Shown: piece after piece, positions 4,629-5,069 of the stretch | Numbering within the stretch: the stretch's first letter is position 1 | How the letters are laid out: each line of letters opens with the position of its first letter | Assembly: GCA_945906975.1 (NCBI GenBank) | Contig: CAMDRY010000258.1 | Coordinates: 1-5,069, forward strand | Direction: 5' to 3' | DNA length: 5,069 bases | Source: Bordetella parapertussis | Lineage (GTDB): Bacteria > Pseudomonadota > Gammaproteobacteria > Burkholderiales > SG8-39 | Position numbers and translations under genes: made by a program | The notes under the pieces: generated by a model | Database searches by the model: none | Seen by the model: the letters and a program-made list of their open reading frames with translations, nothing else | What the model was told of the DNA's origin: nothing

Positions 4629-5069
4629 TCAGCGTTTGGCCGTGCCCAGCACGATGATGGCGCCGATGACCACCAGCGCGCCCAGGCCCTGCCACAAGCT
4701 CAGGCTTTGCCCGAGCAGCATCCAGCCCATCAACAGCGCAGCCACCGGCTCGATATTGAGCACGCCGGTGTCGCTGGTGACGGCGATGCGCGGCAGCACG
4801 ACGAACATCGCGGTGATGCCGCTGCCGTAGAGCACCGTCAGCAGCGCAAGGCCGATCCAGCCGGGCATGTCCGCCGGCGCGGCAAGGCTGCCGGTGAGCG
4901 CGCCGGCGGTGCCGACGATGATGGCGCAGGTGCCCATGGCGAGGCAGCTGCGCAGCCTGCCGTCGACCTCCTTGAGCCAGCGCCCGGAAAGGTAGAGCAC
5001 CATGCTGAACGAGAAGGCAGCGGCGAAGGCATAGCTGACGCCGGCGCCGATTTCCTGCCAGCGGCCGGC
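4629..5069 (-). CDS. EamA/DMT-superfamily permease, C-terminal half (partial)
   Basis: The frame is open to the right edge, so the start lies outside; 146 residues are visible. This is the second EamA repeat of a ten-helix drug/metabolite transporter of the inner membrane. Five hydrophobic segments can be seen, beginning near GAGVSYAFAAAF, SCLAMGTCAIIVGT, GWIGLALLTVLYG, the segment with NIEPVAALLMGW, and GALVVIGAIIVLG. The N-[IL]-E-P-V motif followed by a GW..LG loop is typical of the family's ninth helix region. An internal Met at 5003 falls inside the first visible helix and is not the start. Family members export or import amino acids, nucleosides or other small metabolites; the substrate is not predictable. 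The following gene begins 27 bases downstream of the stop codon. Confidence 0.85.
   Translation of the reverse strand, partial: AGRWQEIGAGVSYAFAAAFSFSMVLYLSGRWLKEVDGRLRSCLAMGTCAIIVGTAGALTGSLAAPADMPGWIGLALLTVLYGSGITAMFVVLPRIAVTSDTGVLNIEPVAALLMGWMLLGQSLSLWQGLGALVVIGAIIVLGTAKR

Overview
The window is a GC-rich bacterial chromosomal segment with closely spaced genes. It holds three complete catabolism- or uptake-type genes, one complete gene of uncertain function, and one transporter gene cut by the right edge. The orphan periplasmic receptor of the tripartite tricarboxylate transporter (Bug/TctC) family points to a betaproteobacterium, most likely Burkholderiales, where this family is greatly expanded. 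That assignment is inference from family distribution; no rRNA or marker gene is present.

Layout. Bases 1-160 are a leader with no convincing gene. Bases 161-1255 (+) encode an enolase-superfamily enzyme of the mandelate racemase subgroup. It keeps the three metal-binding acids and the His/Asp dyad, but the second lysine of the usual KxK motif is Gln. Bases 1256-1409 lie between convergent genes and hold two diverged GC-rich hairpin elements in inverted orientation, probably acting as a two-way terminator. Bases 1410-2396 (-) encode the Bug-family binding protein, starting at a GTG behind a strong ribosome binding site. Bases 2397-2694 are the divergent control region, with a 15-base perfect dyad and a cluster of short direct repeats. 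Bases 2695-3795 (+) encode an amidohydrolase-2/ACMSD-like metalloenzyme with a twin-arginine signal and a possible lipobox. Bases 3796-3899 contain a degenerate 8-base tandem repeat array. Bases 3900-4601 (-) encode a duplicated ferredoxin-like (dimeric alpha+beta barrel type) protein. Bases 4629-5069 (-) are the C-terminal half of an EamA/DMT permease that continues past the edge; these last two genes are probably co-transcribed.

How they may work together. The Bug receptor would bind a small organic acid in the periplasm, and the divergently transcribed amidohydrolase also appears to act outside the cytoplasm. The mandelate-racemase-like enzyme would act on a hydroxy acid or acid-sugar type substrate in the cytoplasm. 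This fits a small carboxylic or aromatic acid utilisation locus, but no substrate can be read from the sequence, no TctA/TctB membrane partners are present, and no regulator gene is visible. I found no CRISPR array, tRNA, rRNA, transposase or phage gene. I do not see a clear new multi-gene system; the most notable points are the altered active-site motif, the exported amidohydrolase and the intergenic repeat structures.
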